From the NCBI GenBank assembly GCA_016926155.1, contig JAFGPC010000216.1, positions 1 through 60,897 on the forward strand: a stretch of DNA of 60,897 bases. Reading direction: 5' to 3'. This document shows, in pieces, positions 16,333 through 26,342 of this stretch; position 1 is the stretch's first letter, and each line of letters begins with the position of its first letter. Made by a program: the position numbers and the translations under genes. This DNA comes from Sedimentisphaerales bacterium. Lineage in GTDB: Bacteria > Planctomycetota > Phycisphaerae > Sedimentisphaerales > Anaerohalosphaeraceae. The notes under the pieces are model-generated. The model was not told where the DNA came from, did no database searches, and saw only the letters and a program-made list of their open reading frames with translations.

Positions 16333-17652
16333 TTGGAAAAAGTGCGAGATCAACTCCGGGTCAAGAAGGAGCGAGCGGTTCTTGTAGCAGCGATCCTGAA
16401 AGGCCCGGAGGGTTTTAAAAGCGACAATCTGGTCGAGTTGACAGCACTGGCTGAAACCGCAGGAGCTGATGTTGTAGATCGGTTTCAACAGAAAGTCCAA
16501 CGAATCCACGCAGCAACATATATCGGTTCAGGCAAAGCCCGTATGCTTGGAGACCGCGTCAAAAAAAACAAGGCCGATGTTGTCATTTTCGATAATGATC
16601 TATCCCCGGGCCAGATTCGTGAACTTGAGAAGATCGTTGAAGCCAAAGTCCTGGATCGCAGCGAATTGATCCTGGACATTTTTGCAACTCGGGCCAAAAC
16701 CCGTCAGGCTAAACTACAGGTCGAACTGGCTCAATTGGAATACACATACCCTCGATTGACTCGGATGTGGTCTCACCTGGACACGGTAGCCGGCGCTGGT
16801 GGTGGCACGGCTGCCGGAGCGGTCGGCGGCATTGGAACACGCGGCACAGGTGAAAAGCAGCTCGAAATCGACCGGCGACTGGTCAGTAAACGGATTACTG
16901 AGCTCAAACGGGAACTGGTTACGATTGACCGACGTAAATTGCGGGAAATCGGGGGACGACATGGACACTTCAAGATTTGCCTGGTTGGATACACCAACGC
17001 AGGAAAAAGTACCCTCATGAAGCAATTGACCGGTGCGGATGTTTTTATAGAGAACCGGTTGTTCGCCACTTTGGACACACGAACCCGGAAATGGCGCTTG
17101 GATGGCTCGGTGGAAGTGCTGCTCAGTGATACGGTTGGATTTGTGAGCAACCTGCCCCATCATCTGGTAGCCTCATTTAAAGCTACCCTGGAAGAAGCGA
17201 TTAATGCAGATCTTCTATTGCATGTAGTAGACGCCGGAAGCGATGGTGCCTTCGAACAAATGAAAAGTGTTTATACTGTCCTAAAGGAAATTGGTTGCGA
17301 CAGAAAAGACAGCCTGGTCGTGCTGAATAAATGCGATGCGATCCGACAGATAACAACTCTGGAATCATTGCAGACGATCCATCCGGAAGCGGTTTGCATA
17401 TCCGCAAGGACGGGAATGAATATCGACAAATTGACGGAGACAGTACTGGATCGTTACCGTGGCGGAGAAACGAAAATTCGGGTATCGTTTCGAGCCGGTG
17501 ATGGAAAGGTGCAATCGTTCCTGCGAGCCAATGGCAAGGTCCTGGAAGAAAGTTATATTGACAGTAAGGTCCATATTCTGGCTCACCTGGGAAGAAGCCA
17601 GCTTCCCCTGCTGCAACGATTGCATCCGGAAAAGATAGAGTTAGTGGAATAA
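16333..17652 (+). CDS. hflX: Ribosome-associated GTPase HflX
   Basis: HflX binds the 50S subunit and splits stalled or idle ribosomes. Signatures are the HflX N-domain motif GSGKARMLGDRV with DLSPGQIRELE, the glycine-rich linker AGAGGGTAAGAVGGIGTRG, G1 GYTNAGKST, G3 DTVGFVSNLPHHLV, and G4 NKCD. A C-terminal extension completes the protein. I choose TTG 16333 (about 439 residues) because GGAGGT (16315-16320) lies 12 nt upstream and the promoter -10 covers the earlier TTG at 16291. The SD spacing is long, so the start is uncertain by a few codons. The gene appears monocistronic. Confidence 0.93.
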   Translation: MEKVRDQLRVKKERAVLVAAILKGPEGFKSDNLVELTALAETAGADVVDRFQQKVQRIHAATYIGSGKARMLGDRVKKNKADVVIFDNDLSPGQIRELEKIVEAKVLDRSELILDIFATRAKTRQAKLQVELAQLEYTYPRLTRMWSHLDTVAGAGGGTAAGAVGGIGTRGTGEKQLEIDRRLVSKRITELKRELVTIDRRKLREIGGRHGHFKICLVGYTNAGKSTLMKQLTGADVFIENRLFATLDTRTRKWRLDGSVEVLLSDTVGFVSNLPHHLVASFKATLEEAINADLLLHVVDAGSDGAFEQMKSVYTVLKEIGCDRKDSLVVLNKCDAIRQITTLESLQTIHPEAVCISARTGMNIDKLTETVLDRYRGGETKIRVSFRAGDGKVQSFLRANGKVLEESYIDSKVHILAHLGRSQLPLLQRLHPEKIELVE

Positions 17653-17822
17653 TAACGTTCTACTACGAATAAAACATGGGAGGAGTCGATATAGCCTTTA
17701 GTAATTGTTGTAATTTTAACACATATTCCCGCCATATCTACTATCAATGCAAAAAGCGATGTCATTTGTCTTTTGTGCCCCTATCCGATTAAAATCACCA
17801 TCTTCTACAGGCTTTTCCGGGA

Positions 17823-17851
17823 TTGTTTAAAAACGGAAAAAATTGTATAAT
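17823..17851 (+). promoter_or_regulatory. Promoter upstream of the GH57-glycogen synthase gene
   Basis: TTGTTT (17823-17828), 17 bp, TATAAT (17846-17851) in an AT-rich stretch. The leader to GTG 17980 would be about 120 nt. Nothing else is evident in 17653-17979. Confidence 0.5.
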
Positions 17852-17979
17852 TAGAATGGATCAAAAAAATGCGATCTGTGAACAGGAAGTTTTCAGACAC
17901 AATGGAAGCGGGGACATTTGCGATGTGATTGGATCGGTCTCCCAAAATAAACACAACGTTTGTATGACGGGTTTTTGCT

Positions 17980-20712
17980 GTGTTCTGGTTGAGCTTATGC
18001 TTTGATTTGCATCAACCTTTTCGGGTGCATCCGGAGGGGAGTGAATTTCTCTGGGATGAAAAAAACCGTTCCATTTTTCTCGATCTAACCGAACAATGGT
18101 ATCTTCCGAGTTTATGCGCTCTTCTTGAAATGGTTTCTAAATGTACCTATTTCCATGTTTCTCTCAATGTATCAGGAACTTTTCTAGAACAGGCGGAAAG
18201 TTATCAGCCTGAGGTGATCGCGGTTCTGCAAAAGCTGGCTCATCTGGGAGAAGAAACAGGACAAATCGAATTATTGGATCAGACTTATCATCACTCTTTG
18301 GCGTCTTTGTTCAGTGATCCGGAACGGAGTGAATTCAAGGAGCAAGTTTCTCTGCATCGAAAGAAAATCTATGAGATGTTCGGGATTCGCCCTACAGCCT
18401 TTGCCGATACGGAATTTTTGTTCGATCGTGATGTCGCAGAAATTGTTACAGAAATGGGATATCAAGCGATTCTTTGCGAGCCTTATTTAATGGCGTCCGA
18501 TCCGGACGATCCCAATCGTACGACGAATACGGTTTTTCACGCTATCGGGAAAAATGGCAAGGGACTTGCCTTGGCTGCCCTACCTTGTAACCATGAACTG
18601 GCTGGTCAATTGCCCATTACCCAAACCCAGGCAAGTGAAGTCATCCGCATTCTGTGTCGTACCCGTGGTGAACTGGCTCTACTGGTTTATCCCCTTCCTC
18701 CGGAACAAAAGCACATCTCTGACAAGCCTTCAATATCTGTTTTTCTCCAAGTCTTGGTGGAAGCCCTAGGGCAAATTCAGGACTACGTGACGATGGCCAA
18801 TCCAAGCGAAATTGCCCGGCGTTTTCTTGCCACAGAGAATGAGATTTCCATATCCATACCCGCCGAAGATGCCGGTCCCGCCGAATCAATCGCCTATCCT
18901 CCAGTCCTGTTGGGCCGACCCATACAGCGTCTCCTGTTTAACAGAATTCAAATCCTGGGATCTCAGGCCCGACTGGCAGGCGGTGAATTTCTGCGGAGAT
19001 ATCGCTATTTGACCAGTTCCGACCATCTTGTATATATAACAGATGATGCAATCACCCAGAACGGAACTTTGAATCCTTACGGATCTCCTGTTGCGGCAAC
19101 ATACGCACTGACACATGCCACAGATGAATTACTCCATCATGTTAAAAGTTTTAATATTCGAAAAAAAACTTCCAGAACACCGATATTGATTGTCACACCT
19201 GAAACGGCTCGTTTGCCCTCTGAAGGAATGGGACAGTTTGCCAAATATGTCTCGGGTAAAAGTGGAGGGCTCGGAGAAGTGGTTTCGGCCTTATGTCAAG
19301 GATTGTCACAACGCGGGATTCCCGTCCATCTGATCACCATTAATCTGAGTCGAAGATTTCGTGAGGAAGCCGGGCTGAGTGAAGCAGAATGGATTCAGAA
19401 ACGCCATCACTTGAATCCACAGAATGTACACCTTGTCAGTTCTTCTATTTTTGAAGAATATCGCAGTGCATATGAAGGTTCACCACCTTTTAATGCCGCT
19501 GAATTTCAACGCCAGATGGTAAATACATATATTAAGGAAATCCGCAGTGGGTATGAAGGTCGTGCATTACTCCATACCCATGATTGGATGGCTGGAGGAG
19601 TAGTGCCGGCCTATGCCAGAATTCGCGGGATTCCCGTCCTGCACACAGTACACAACACACATACCGGCGGCATTCCATTGGAGATGATGCAAGGGGTGAA
19701 TCTTCGAATTTTACGGGATCATCTGGTCATCGGGACAGGTCCAAAGGGACCTTATATAGACTGTCAGGCCAGCGCTATTCGCAGCGCCACCCGGATCAGT
19801 TATGTTGGAGACCGATTCTTGCGAGAGGTAGTGGGAGACTGTTTTCTCGACCGACAGATTATCCCCCCCAGCGTACGCCAGGAGACCAAGGCCAAATACG
19901 TTGCTCATGCCGCGATAGCCATTCCCAATGGTATTTCCCCGGACATGTATCCGGAGTGGCAGCCAGAAGGACGGGGTATGGATGATCCCGGATTGGCCAA
20001 ACGTTTCGGGCTCGAGAGCAACCTCCTGGAAGCCAAGCGTTTAAATCTTCTCAAGTTTCAGCAGCGAATGGGTCTCCAGACCGATCCGGAGGCTATTTTG
20101 CTTTATTGGCCTTCCAGACTGGATCCGGCCCAAAAAGGAATCGAACTCCTGGAAGATATCGCCCTGCGGTTTGTCGAGCACCATCCGGATGTTCAAATTG
20201 CCATCGTAGGTGATCCGGTCGGCGGGAACCCGACACATGTCGAATATTTAGGCCGTATTGCCTGCGCATCCAAGGGACGAATTGCGTTTCATCGATTCGA
20301 ACAAGATCTGAGTATATTAGGATATGCAGCCGCAAGGGATGTGTTCGGAGCGTCGCTGTATGAACCTTTCGGACAGATCGATGTTGTAGGTAATCTTTTT
20401 GGAGCGACTGCCACCAACCGTGATACGGGAGGCTATGCTGATAAAATTTCCCTGTTACGAATACGGGCATGGGGAGCTCCCATCGATCGAGGCAATGGCG
20501 TTTTATTTCGAGATTATGACTCCAGTGGTCTCTGGTGGGGTCTGTCCAAAACCGTGGAACACCATCGGTATTTTCGAGCCAATCCCGCCGAATGGCAGCG
20601 ACAGATGCGCCGCATGATGAAAGAAGCTCGCGATACATGGAGCCTGGACAATATGGTCGCCCAGTATATTACAGCATATGAAGAACTCAATGACGGCAAA
20701 CCTCTGATTTAA
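17980..20712 (+). CDS. Glycogen synthase (GT5) fused to an N-terminal GH57-type alpha-amylase domain
   Basis: The protein has 910 residues from GTG 17980; TTG 17989 is an alternative and no strong SD is visible. Residues about 1-390 form a GH57 domain: CFDLHQPFRVHP (family motif 1), LNVSGTFLEQ, LLDQTYHHSLASL and TAFADTEFLFD. Residues about 415-905 form a bacterial or plant-type starch/glycogen synthase: FAKYVSGKSGGLGEVV (the ADP-glucose-binding KxGGL motif, Lys near 427), LLHTHDWMAGGVVPAYAR, YWPSRLDPAQKGIELL and SLYEPFGQIDVV. The expected role is elongation of alpha-1,4-glucan, with a hydrolase or branching-like domain acting on the same chain. No other glycogen genes are adjacent. Confidence 0.9.
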   Translation: MFWLSLCFDLHQPFRVHPEGSEFLWDEKNRSIFLDLTEQWYLPSLCALLEMVSKCTYFHVSLNVSGTFLEQAESYQPEVIAVLQKLAHLGEETGQIELLDQTYHHSLASLFSDPERSEFKEQVSLHRKKIYEMFGIRPTAFADTEFLFDRDVAEIVTEMGYQAILCEPYLMASDPDDPNRTTNTVFHAIGKNGKGLALAALPCNHELAGQLPITQTQASEVIRILCRTRGELALLVYPLPPEQKHISDKPSISVFLQVLVEALGQIQDYVTMANPSEIARRFLATENEISISIPAEDAGPAESIAYPPVLLGRPIQRLLFNRIQILGSQARLAGGEFLRRYRYLTSSDHLVYITDDAITQNGTLNPYGSPVAATYALTHATDELLHHVKSFNIRKKTSRTPILIVTPETARLPSEGMGQFAKYVSGKSGGLGEVVSALCQGLSQRGIPVHLITINLSRRFREEAGLSEAEWIQKRHHLNPQNVHLVSSSIFEEYRSAYEGSPPFNAAEFQRQMVNTYIKEIRSGYEGRALLHTHDWMAGGVVPAYARIRGIPVLHTVHNTHTGGIPLEMMQGVNLRILRDHLVIGTGPKGPYIDCQASAIRSATRISYVGDRFLREVVGDCFLDRQIIPPSVRQETKAKYVAHAAIAIPNGISPDMYPEWQPEGRGMDDPGLAKRFGLESNLLEAKRLNLLKFQQRMGLQTDPEAILLYWPSRLDPAQKGIELLEDIALRFVEHHPDVQIAIVGDPVGGNPTHVEYLGRIACASKGRIAFHRFEQDLSILGYAAARDVFGASLYEPFGQIDVVGNLFGATATNRDTGGYADKISLLRIRAWGAPIDRGNGVLFRDYDSSGLWWGLSKTVEHHRYFRANPAEWQRQMRRMMKEARDTWSLDNMVAQYITAYEELNDGKPLI

Positions 20713-20848
20713 AGCGGATCGAATTCCTTTCTCCCTTTATTCCGGCCCGTTTTTTTATTGTACATGCTGTTCTTTCATACTTTGTATCTTGCCGTGTCTA
20801 TAAGATCCTAATTTCGTAAACACACTGTTTTTTACCTCTTCATGGTAT

Positions 20849-23632
20849 TTATGGTTTCAATAGAAACACAAGCGTCGGATCCATGGGATAACGTCCAAAT
20901 CGTTCTCCGTAGATAGCCAGGCCGCCCCGTAAAGAGTCGTCGACCTCCAGTCGAATAACAATCGTCTTTTTCTTATAAGCCTTTTCTAAGGCCTCCTTCG
21001 ATATACCAGCCTCGATCAAGAATCCATAGGAGCCGGCTTCACGAAGGAAGCGATCCCTTTTCTGGCTGAACCAGGATAGAATACCACGATGATCGGCCGG
21101 ATCATCCGGTAATTCAAATACACCGACACTTTTACCCATTACGCGAATGCAGACAGCACTAGGAAACGTAGTCTCATCTGTCATAGGATAGGCATTGCGA
21201 TTCAGGCTGGGATCGTGTGTACCCTTGCCCCGCATGAAATCGCCCTCCTGCTTGGCAGCCCCTTCCCTGTCTTTGCCGAATAGTTGTTTGGCTCCCAATT
21301 CCATCCGTACTGTTGCGTTATCAATTTTTTCCGGAACAAGATTTTCAGGCCAATCGATCTGATACTCGAAATAGCCGGTTCCTGCCCCATTAACCTTCAA
21401 GCCGTCCAGCACGTTCCATTGCTTGAGTGACCACTTGGCATCATGGAATGTATTGGGAGCAAAACGAACCACATGTAACTTTCTATTCCCACGCAAGGGA
21501 ATTTCCTCCTCCCTTGGACTGGAACCATCTTCCACAAGATAAGTCGTAAAGTTCCGATGCAGGATTCGTCCGGTTCTATCTTTAAGGACCAAAGTCAGAA
21601 CGGCCAGACAAGGCTCACCAGGCATGGTAATTTCGACAGAAGGCAGCTCCTTACTCATCCAGGGTGTGTAGGGAATTGCCTTTCGCCCTCGCCAGTATCG
21701 TCGCTGAATACCCAGCCGATTCCATCCATACAGTTCCATATCGAGAACCAGTTCATCGCCCACTTGATCATCCGTCATTAAAGAGGCGTAAAGAGGTACT
21801 CCAATTTTCTGTTCGGGCTTGATTACCCGGCACAATTCCCTTTCAGACGCAATATAAAACTTACTATGCAGGTCGTTCATCGTCATGTCATTGAGCAAAT
21901 CCGACATGCCGGTAAACTTATTGGACCGGTCGAAGCGCCAGTAACCATTCCATTCATTAATGACATCATGATGCTCTGTATACAACCAGCCGCACACTTT
22001 GGGATGGCGACGGAATTCATTGATCATGATATGATAATCCCAGCTCCAGTCCACATCGCCGGTGCTTCCTTCATAGCCCCAGACATCGCCGCATTCGCTG
22101 TTGAACATCGGATCGCCGTCCTGTTTTCGGCCGCCGATATAATTCCAGGTCGATCCGACATAGGTGTCACTACAGATCTGATCCAGCAGATCCCGCCAGC
22201 CATAGCCGGGAAGATAGGCATGCCAGGTATTGATGTCAGTAGCTACATGGTCATGGTTGCAGGGAGAGTTGTCTTCGGCCAATCGAGTCGAATCGAGTTT
22301 CTTGGTCAGACGATAGACACTTTCCACCCATTTCTGGGTTTCCGGGGTATATCCTTTGTTGCCAGTCCGCAGACCCCATGTTTCATTGAAATCTACCCAG
22401 GAAAAGATCGACGGATGGTTATAATCCCGTTTGATCATCCCGCAAAGGGCATATTCCATTTCGGCCCGCATTTTTTCATCAGGATCTCCCCAACTGTTTG
22501 GCACATCGGCCATGATCAGCACACCCAAACGGTCCGCCCAATATAGTTTTCGCGGAATTTCCACCTTGATATGAATCCGCTGGCCGTTCAATCCTATATG
22601 ACGCGTACGCAGAATTTCATCCCGCATGAAGGCATCGCTGGGAAACGTATAAAAACCATCCGGATGGTATGACTGGTCCAGTGTCAGTTGAAGATAAATC
22701 GGCTTATTATTCAACATGACATAAGGGATATTCGTACCAGGCAGTTGCCCTGTGCTGATTTTACGCATGCCAAAGTAAGTCTTAACCCGGTCTTCCATTC
22801 CATCTTTTCTTCTCAACGTCGCCTCGACCTCATAGAGATAAGGATCATCCGGGGACCATAATTTCATAGTCGGTATCCCGAGATCGTATTGTAAGATTTT
22901 TTGTCCCTTGGCAATCCTCTGCCTGGTTCCGGGCCCTTGAATGACCTCGCCGTTAAGCGGATTGAGTTCGAATTGCAATTCCTCTGGCGCTTCCTGATCC
23001 AATATGACTTTGACTGTAACCTTCATATCGTCGATATCCGGTGTAAAGTGGACTGTTTCCATTGCCACCTGCGGACGGGCTTCCAGGTACACTGTCTGCC
23101 AGATTCCCGCTGCCCGACCGTACCCTTGTTTTCCTTCCAATTTGAACTTGTGAGGTGTATCATCCACTCGCAGAATCAGCGTTTGCTCTTTGCCGATTTG
23201 CAGCATCGGTGTCAAGTCAAATTCAAACGGTGTATACCCCCCCTGATGTTCACCGAGTTTCTTTCCATCCAACCAGGCGGATGTGTGCCAGTCGCAGGCG
23301 CCAATCACCAGGAATACACGTTGTCCTTTCCAATCCAAAGGAACCTGAATGGAACGAGTATACCAGCCGACATCGGCCTGATCCTTTACACCGGATAGTG
23401 TGGATCCCCAGGGGAAGGGAACCATGATGGTCAGAGGAAAGTCTCGATTACCGTTAAACCATTCTTGATCGAGTCCTTGGTTCTCCGAATCAAATTCAAA
23501 CTGCCAGGAGCCGTTCAGGTTCATCCATCGGGATCGCTGAAAATCTGGCCTCGGATGCTCCGGCAAAGGGATTTCACCACTAACCGTATTGACAACGGCT
23601 AAAAAAATTATACATGCAATTACATTCCGCAT
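20849..23632 (-). CDS. Secreted glycoside hydrolase family 2 protein (beta-galactosidase/glucuronidase-like)
   Basis: I chose ATG 23632 because GAGGTGG lies 4 nt upstream on the minus strand; ATG 23650 would precede the SD. The protein has about 927 residues with a signal peptide (VIACIIFLAVVNTVSG). GH2 architecture is clear. The sugar-binding jelly-roll runs about 20-180 (MNLNGSWQFEFDS, GWYTRSIQVP, LGEHQGGYTPFEFDLT). The immunoglobulin-like domain precedes the TIM barrel, which begins around residue 300 (TRHIGLNGQRIHIKVE). The acid/base Glu is expected in SWVDFNETWG (about 415) and the nucleophile in MFNSECGDVWG (about 510). C-terminal beta domains follow. The enzyme removes beta-linked sugars outside the cytoplasm; the exact sugar is not predictable. 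Confidence 0.88.
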   Translation of the reverse strand: MRNVIACIIFLAVVNTVSGEIPLPEHPRPDFQRSRWMNLNGSWQFEFDSENQGLDQEWFNGNRDFPLTIMVPFPWGSTLSGVKDQADVGWYTRSIQVPLDWKGQRVFLVIGACDWHTSAWLDGKKLGEHQGGYTPFEFDLTPMLQIGKEQTLILRVDDTPHKFKLEGKQGYGRAAGIWQTVYLEARPQVAMETVHFTPDIDDMKVTVKVILDQEAPEELQFELNPLNGEVIQGPGTRQRIAKGQKILQYDLGIPTMKLWSPDDPYLYEVEATLRRKDGMEDRVKTYFGMRKISTGQLPGTNIPYVMLNNKPIYLQLTLDQSYHPDGFYTFPSDAFMRDEILRTRHIGLNGQRIHIKVEIPRKLYWADRLGVLIMADVPNSWGDPDEKMRAEMEYALCGMIKRDYNHPSIFSWVDFNETWGLRTGNKGYTPETQKWVESVYRLTKKLDSTRLAEDNSPCNHDHVATDINTWHAYLPGYGWRDLLDQICSDTYVGSTWNYIGGRKQDGDPMFNSECGDVWGYEGSTGDVDWSWDYHIMINEFRRHPKVCGWLYTEHHDVINEWNGYWRFDRSNKFTGMSDLLNDMTMNDLHSKFYIASERELCRVIKPEQKIGVPLYASLMTDDQVGDELVLDMELYGWNRLGIQRRYWRGRKAIPYTPWMSKELPSVEITMPGEPCLAVLTLVLKDRTGRILHRNFTTYLVEDGSSPREEEIPLRGNRKLHVVRFAPNTFHDAKWSLKQWNVLDGLKVNGAGTGYFEYQIDWPENLVPEKIDNATVRMELGAKQLFGKDREGAAKQEGDFMRGKGTHDPSLNRNAYPMTDETTFPSAVCIRVMGKSVGVFELPDDPADHRGILSWFSQKRDRFLREAGSYGFLIEAGISKEALEKAYKKKTIVIRLEVDDSLRGGLAIYGERFGRYPMDPTLVFLLKP

Positions 23633-24011
23633 TTTTCCACCTCTCATCATCTATCACCTCATTACCGAAGTAGATTATCCTTAGTAACTTTTCAACATAC
23701 GATTCCATTCGTACTTCTCTTTTGAGTGGCACTTCCAAGATATTATAAAGGTGTCCGCCATCCAGTTCCAGACCTTTGAAATATTTATTGAGTTCAACCT
23801 AAAAGAAGATATGGACATAAAGATTGATAGAGATCGGAATTATTATGGTTTTTGTAATTCATCGAATTTACACACATGGTTTGACTCCAATTTCAAAAAA
23901 ACATCACCCATCTTGATTCTCTACGCCGGTAAGGCTATAGTATCATCTATGGATCAGTACAGTCGCCATGGTCCGGCGGGGGCCAGAACGAAGGATCGGT
24001 GAGATACGCAC

Positions 24012-25073
24012 ATGTCGAAGAAAAACGCCGAAGATAAAACCTCGGGAAAATTAGATAAACTTAAGCAGCTTTTGCATCGCAAAGCGGCAATGTTGATCGT
24101 TCTGCAGGATAATCCCGATCCCGATTCCATTGCCGCTGCTGTCGCACTTCGCAAACTGGTTAATACGTTGGCCAAAATCCCTTGTACGATCACCCACGGC
24201 GGTACGGTAGGCCGGGGCGAAAACCGGGCCCTGGTTCGCTACCTGAGCCTGAATTTACGTCCCTGTTCTGAGATCGACTTTGCCAAGTTCGATCTGATTG
24301 CTATGGTCGATACTCAACCCGGTACCGGTAATAACTCCCTACCCGAAGACTACCAGCCGGACATTGTCATCGATCATCACCCGCTTCGCAAAACCACCCG
24401 GATTATCCCTTTTACCGATATCCGGCAAAAATATGGAGCAACCGCAACGATTCTACTGGAATATCTAACCTCCGCTGAAATCGGTATTGATGTCCGCCTG
24501 GCAACCGCTCTTTTGTACGCCATCCGCTCTGATACCCAGGACCTCGGAAGAGAGGCCTGCAAGGCTGATATCGAAGCTATTGGCACCTTATTTCCATTGG
24601 CCAACTGCAGGATGCTTAGCATCATTCAGCGAGGTGCTGTCCCCAAGACCTATTTTCGTATGCTCGCCGAAGGCCTTAACAATGCCTATTGCCATGGCCA
24701 TGCCATGATCAGCCGTTTGGGTGAGATCGACAATCCCGACATGATCGCTGAGGTTGCTGATCTATTGCTTCGGGAGGATAACACAGTATGGACTATGTGC
24801 ACAGGAATCTATGAAAACAAGCTTCTTATCAGTTTAAGAACCAACCAAGAGACCCGCAAAGCCTCCGACGTGATCCGCAAACTGGTCGCTCGTCGGGGTA
24901 CCGGCGGCGGACATGACACCTACTCCGGCGGTCAGATCCCTTTGGGGAAACGTTCCCGTACTCGTCAAGCAAAATTGATCGAAGCCATTCAGGATAAATT
25001 CCTTAAGGCCGTAGGCATGGCTTCCCATACTCCCGAACGCCTAGTTACAATAAAGTATTCAACCCAGCCATGA
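24012..25073 (+). CDS. DHH/DHHA1 family phosphoesterase (NrnA-like)
   Basis: This 353-residue cytoplasmic protein has the DHH signatures NPDPDSIAAAVALRKL, AMVDTQPGTGN and VIDHHPLRK, with metal-binding Asp and His residues. The C-terminal DHHA1 substrate domain carries the GGGH motif (RRGTGGGHDTYSGG). Family members hydrolyse nano-RNA, pAp or cyclic dinucleotide products. Overall length and motif order match NrnA-type oligoribonucleases, but the spacing is not diagnostic. The stop overlaps the start of mutY by 4 bp (ATGA), so the two are coupled. The 23651-24011 stretch upstream holds no gene I would defend. Confidence 0.88.
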   Translation: MSKKNAEDKTSGKLDKLKQLLHRKAAMLIVLQDNPDPDSIAAAVALRKLVNTLAKIPCTITHGGTVGRGENRALVRYLSLNLRPCSEIDFAKFDLIAMVDTQPGTGNNSLPEDYQPDIVIDHHPLRKTTRIIPFTDIRQKYGATATILLEYLTSAEIGIDVRLATALLYAIRSDTQDLGREACKADIEAIGTLFPLANCRMLSIIQRGAVPKTYFRMLAEGLNNAYCHGHAMISRLGEIDNPDMIAEVADLLLREDNTVWTMCTGIYENKLLISLRTNQETRKASDVIRKLVARRGTGGGHDTYSGGQIPLGKRSRTRQAKLIEAIQDKFLKAVGMASHTPERLVTIKYSTQP

Positions 25074-26143
25074 AACAGAACGACAGACTCAGGCATATCT
25101 CAACCGCCCTGCTTGATTGGTATCGTGCCAATGCTCGTATTTTACCCTGGCGGCAGACTCGTGATCCCTATTATATCTGGATTTCCGAGATCATGCTTCA
25201 GCAGACGCGTGTGACAGCCGTTGTCCCCTATTTCCAGCGATTTATTGCACGTTTTCCGACGATCCAAGTTCTGGCAAAAGCCAATATCGACGTTGTATTA
25301 AAGTTCTGGGAGGGCTTGGGGTATTACAGCCGAGCACGAAATCTGCATGCAGCGGCCCGAAAAATCTGCAAAGAATACGGTGGAAATCTCCCGCATGATG
25401 TTGTGCAATTACGGTTTCTGCCTGGGATTGGACGTTATACCGCCGGGGCGATTGCCTCCATCGCCTTTGATACCGACGAACCGGTCCTTGACGGCAATGT
25501 AATCCGTGTTCTATGTCGTATGGAGTGTATCGAAGTCAATCCAAAACAAGCTGAGGTTCACGAAAAACTCTGGAAATTGGCCCGCCGTTTAATCCCAAAA
25601 GGACAAGCCGGTGACTTGAATCAGGCCCTCATGGAACTGGGGGCAATGGTCTGTCTTCCAAAAAATCCACAGTGTCTGACATGTCCAGTGCAAAAATACT
25701 GTGTTGCCCTCCGAAACCAAAAACAAAATGCCCTTCCCATTCGTCAAAAGAAAAAACCGCTACCCCGCTATACCATAGCTGTCGGCGTGGTCTGGAAGAA
25801 CGGCCGAATCCTCATCGACAGGCGACCTGCGAACGGCATGCTTGGCGGATTGTGGGAATTCCCCGGTGGAAAAAAAAAGAAAAATGAATCTCTGATACAA
25901 ACCGTTCAAAGAGAGACGCTCGAAGAGGTGGGAATCCATATTGAAGTGCAGAAGAAAATCACGACTGTCCATCACGCCTATTCTCACTTTCAGATCTGCC
26001 TGCACGCTTTTCACTGTCGATGGATATCGGGTAAACCAGAACCGTGGGGCTGTGACCAGGTAAAATGGGTTTGGCCATCCCAACTGGACAAATATGCTTT
26101 CCCTACAGCAAATCAGAAGATCATTGCAAAGCTTCTTCATTAA
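25070..26143 (+). CDS. mutY: A/G-specific adenine DNA glycosylase MutY
   Basis: MutY removes adenine mispaired with 8-oxoguanine in base excision repair. This 357-residue protein has WISEIMLQQTRVTAVVPY with the catalytic Glu, the helix-hairpin-helix FLPGIGRYTAGAIASIAF, and the catalytic Asp in VLDGNVIRVLCRM. The 4Fe-4S ligands are in CLPKNPQCLTCPVQKYC (C-x6-C-x2-C-x5-C). The C-terminal Nudix-like 8-oxoG-recognition domain (about 235-357) contains WEFPGGKKKK and ETLEEVGIHI. It starts at ATG 25070 inside the last codons of the DHH gene. It converges on the deacetylase gene, with a 200-bp gap that shows no clear terminator. Confidence 0.96.
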   Translation: MKQNDRLRHISTALLDWYRANARILPWRQTRDPYYIWISEIMLQQTRVTAVVPYFQRFIARFPTIQVLAKANIDVVLKFWEGLGYYSRARNLHAAARKICKEYGGNLPHDVVQLRFLPGIGRYTAGAIASIAFDTDEPVLDGNVIRVLCRMECIEVNPKQAEVHEKLWKLARRLIPKGQAGDLNQALMELGAMVCLPKNPQCLTCPVQKYCVALRNQKQNALPIRQKKKPLPRYTIAVGVVWKNGRILIDRRPANGMLGGLWEFPGGKKKKNESLIQTVQRETLEEVGIHIEVQKKITTVHHAYSHFQICLHAFHCRWISGKPEPWGCDQVKWVWPSQLDKYAFPTANQKIIAKLLH

Positions 26144-26342
26144 CTGGACCGAGCAAAAAAGGGCTTGTACATTAAGAAGTTACACCACCGATCGCAAGAT
26201 TGAAGTTTGAGGAGGTTTTGAGACTCGCCTTGGGGAAGGGTCTAAACCGGCTGTAAAAATAGAAAAAATAGAATATCGAGAACGATTTTGGTATTATCCA
26301 AACACAAGGATTGCATCCTGAAATAGAATGTTCGATTACCCT

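Noticed and set aside
21866-22546. 226-codon open frame on the forward strand
   Set aside because: It lies antisense inside the GH2 gene, with no SD and amino-acid composition of a shadow frame.
23751-24002. 83-codon forward frame before the DHH gene
   Set aside because: No SD, low-complexity AT-driven composition and no recognisable domain.
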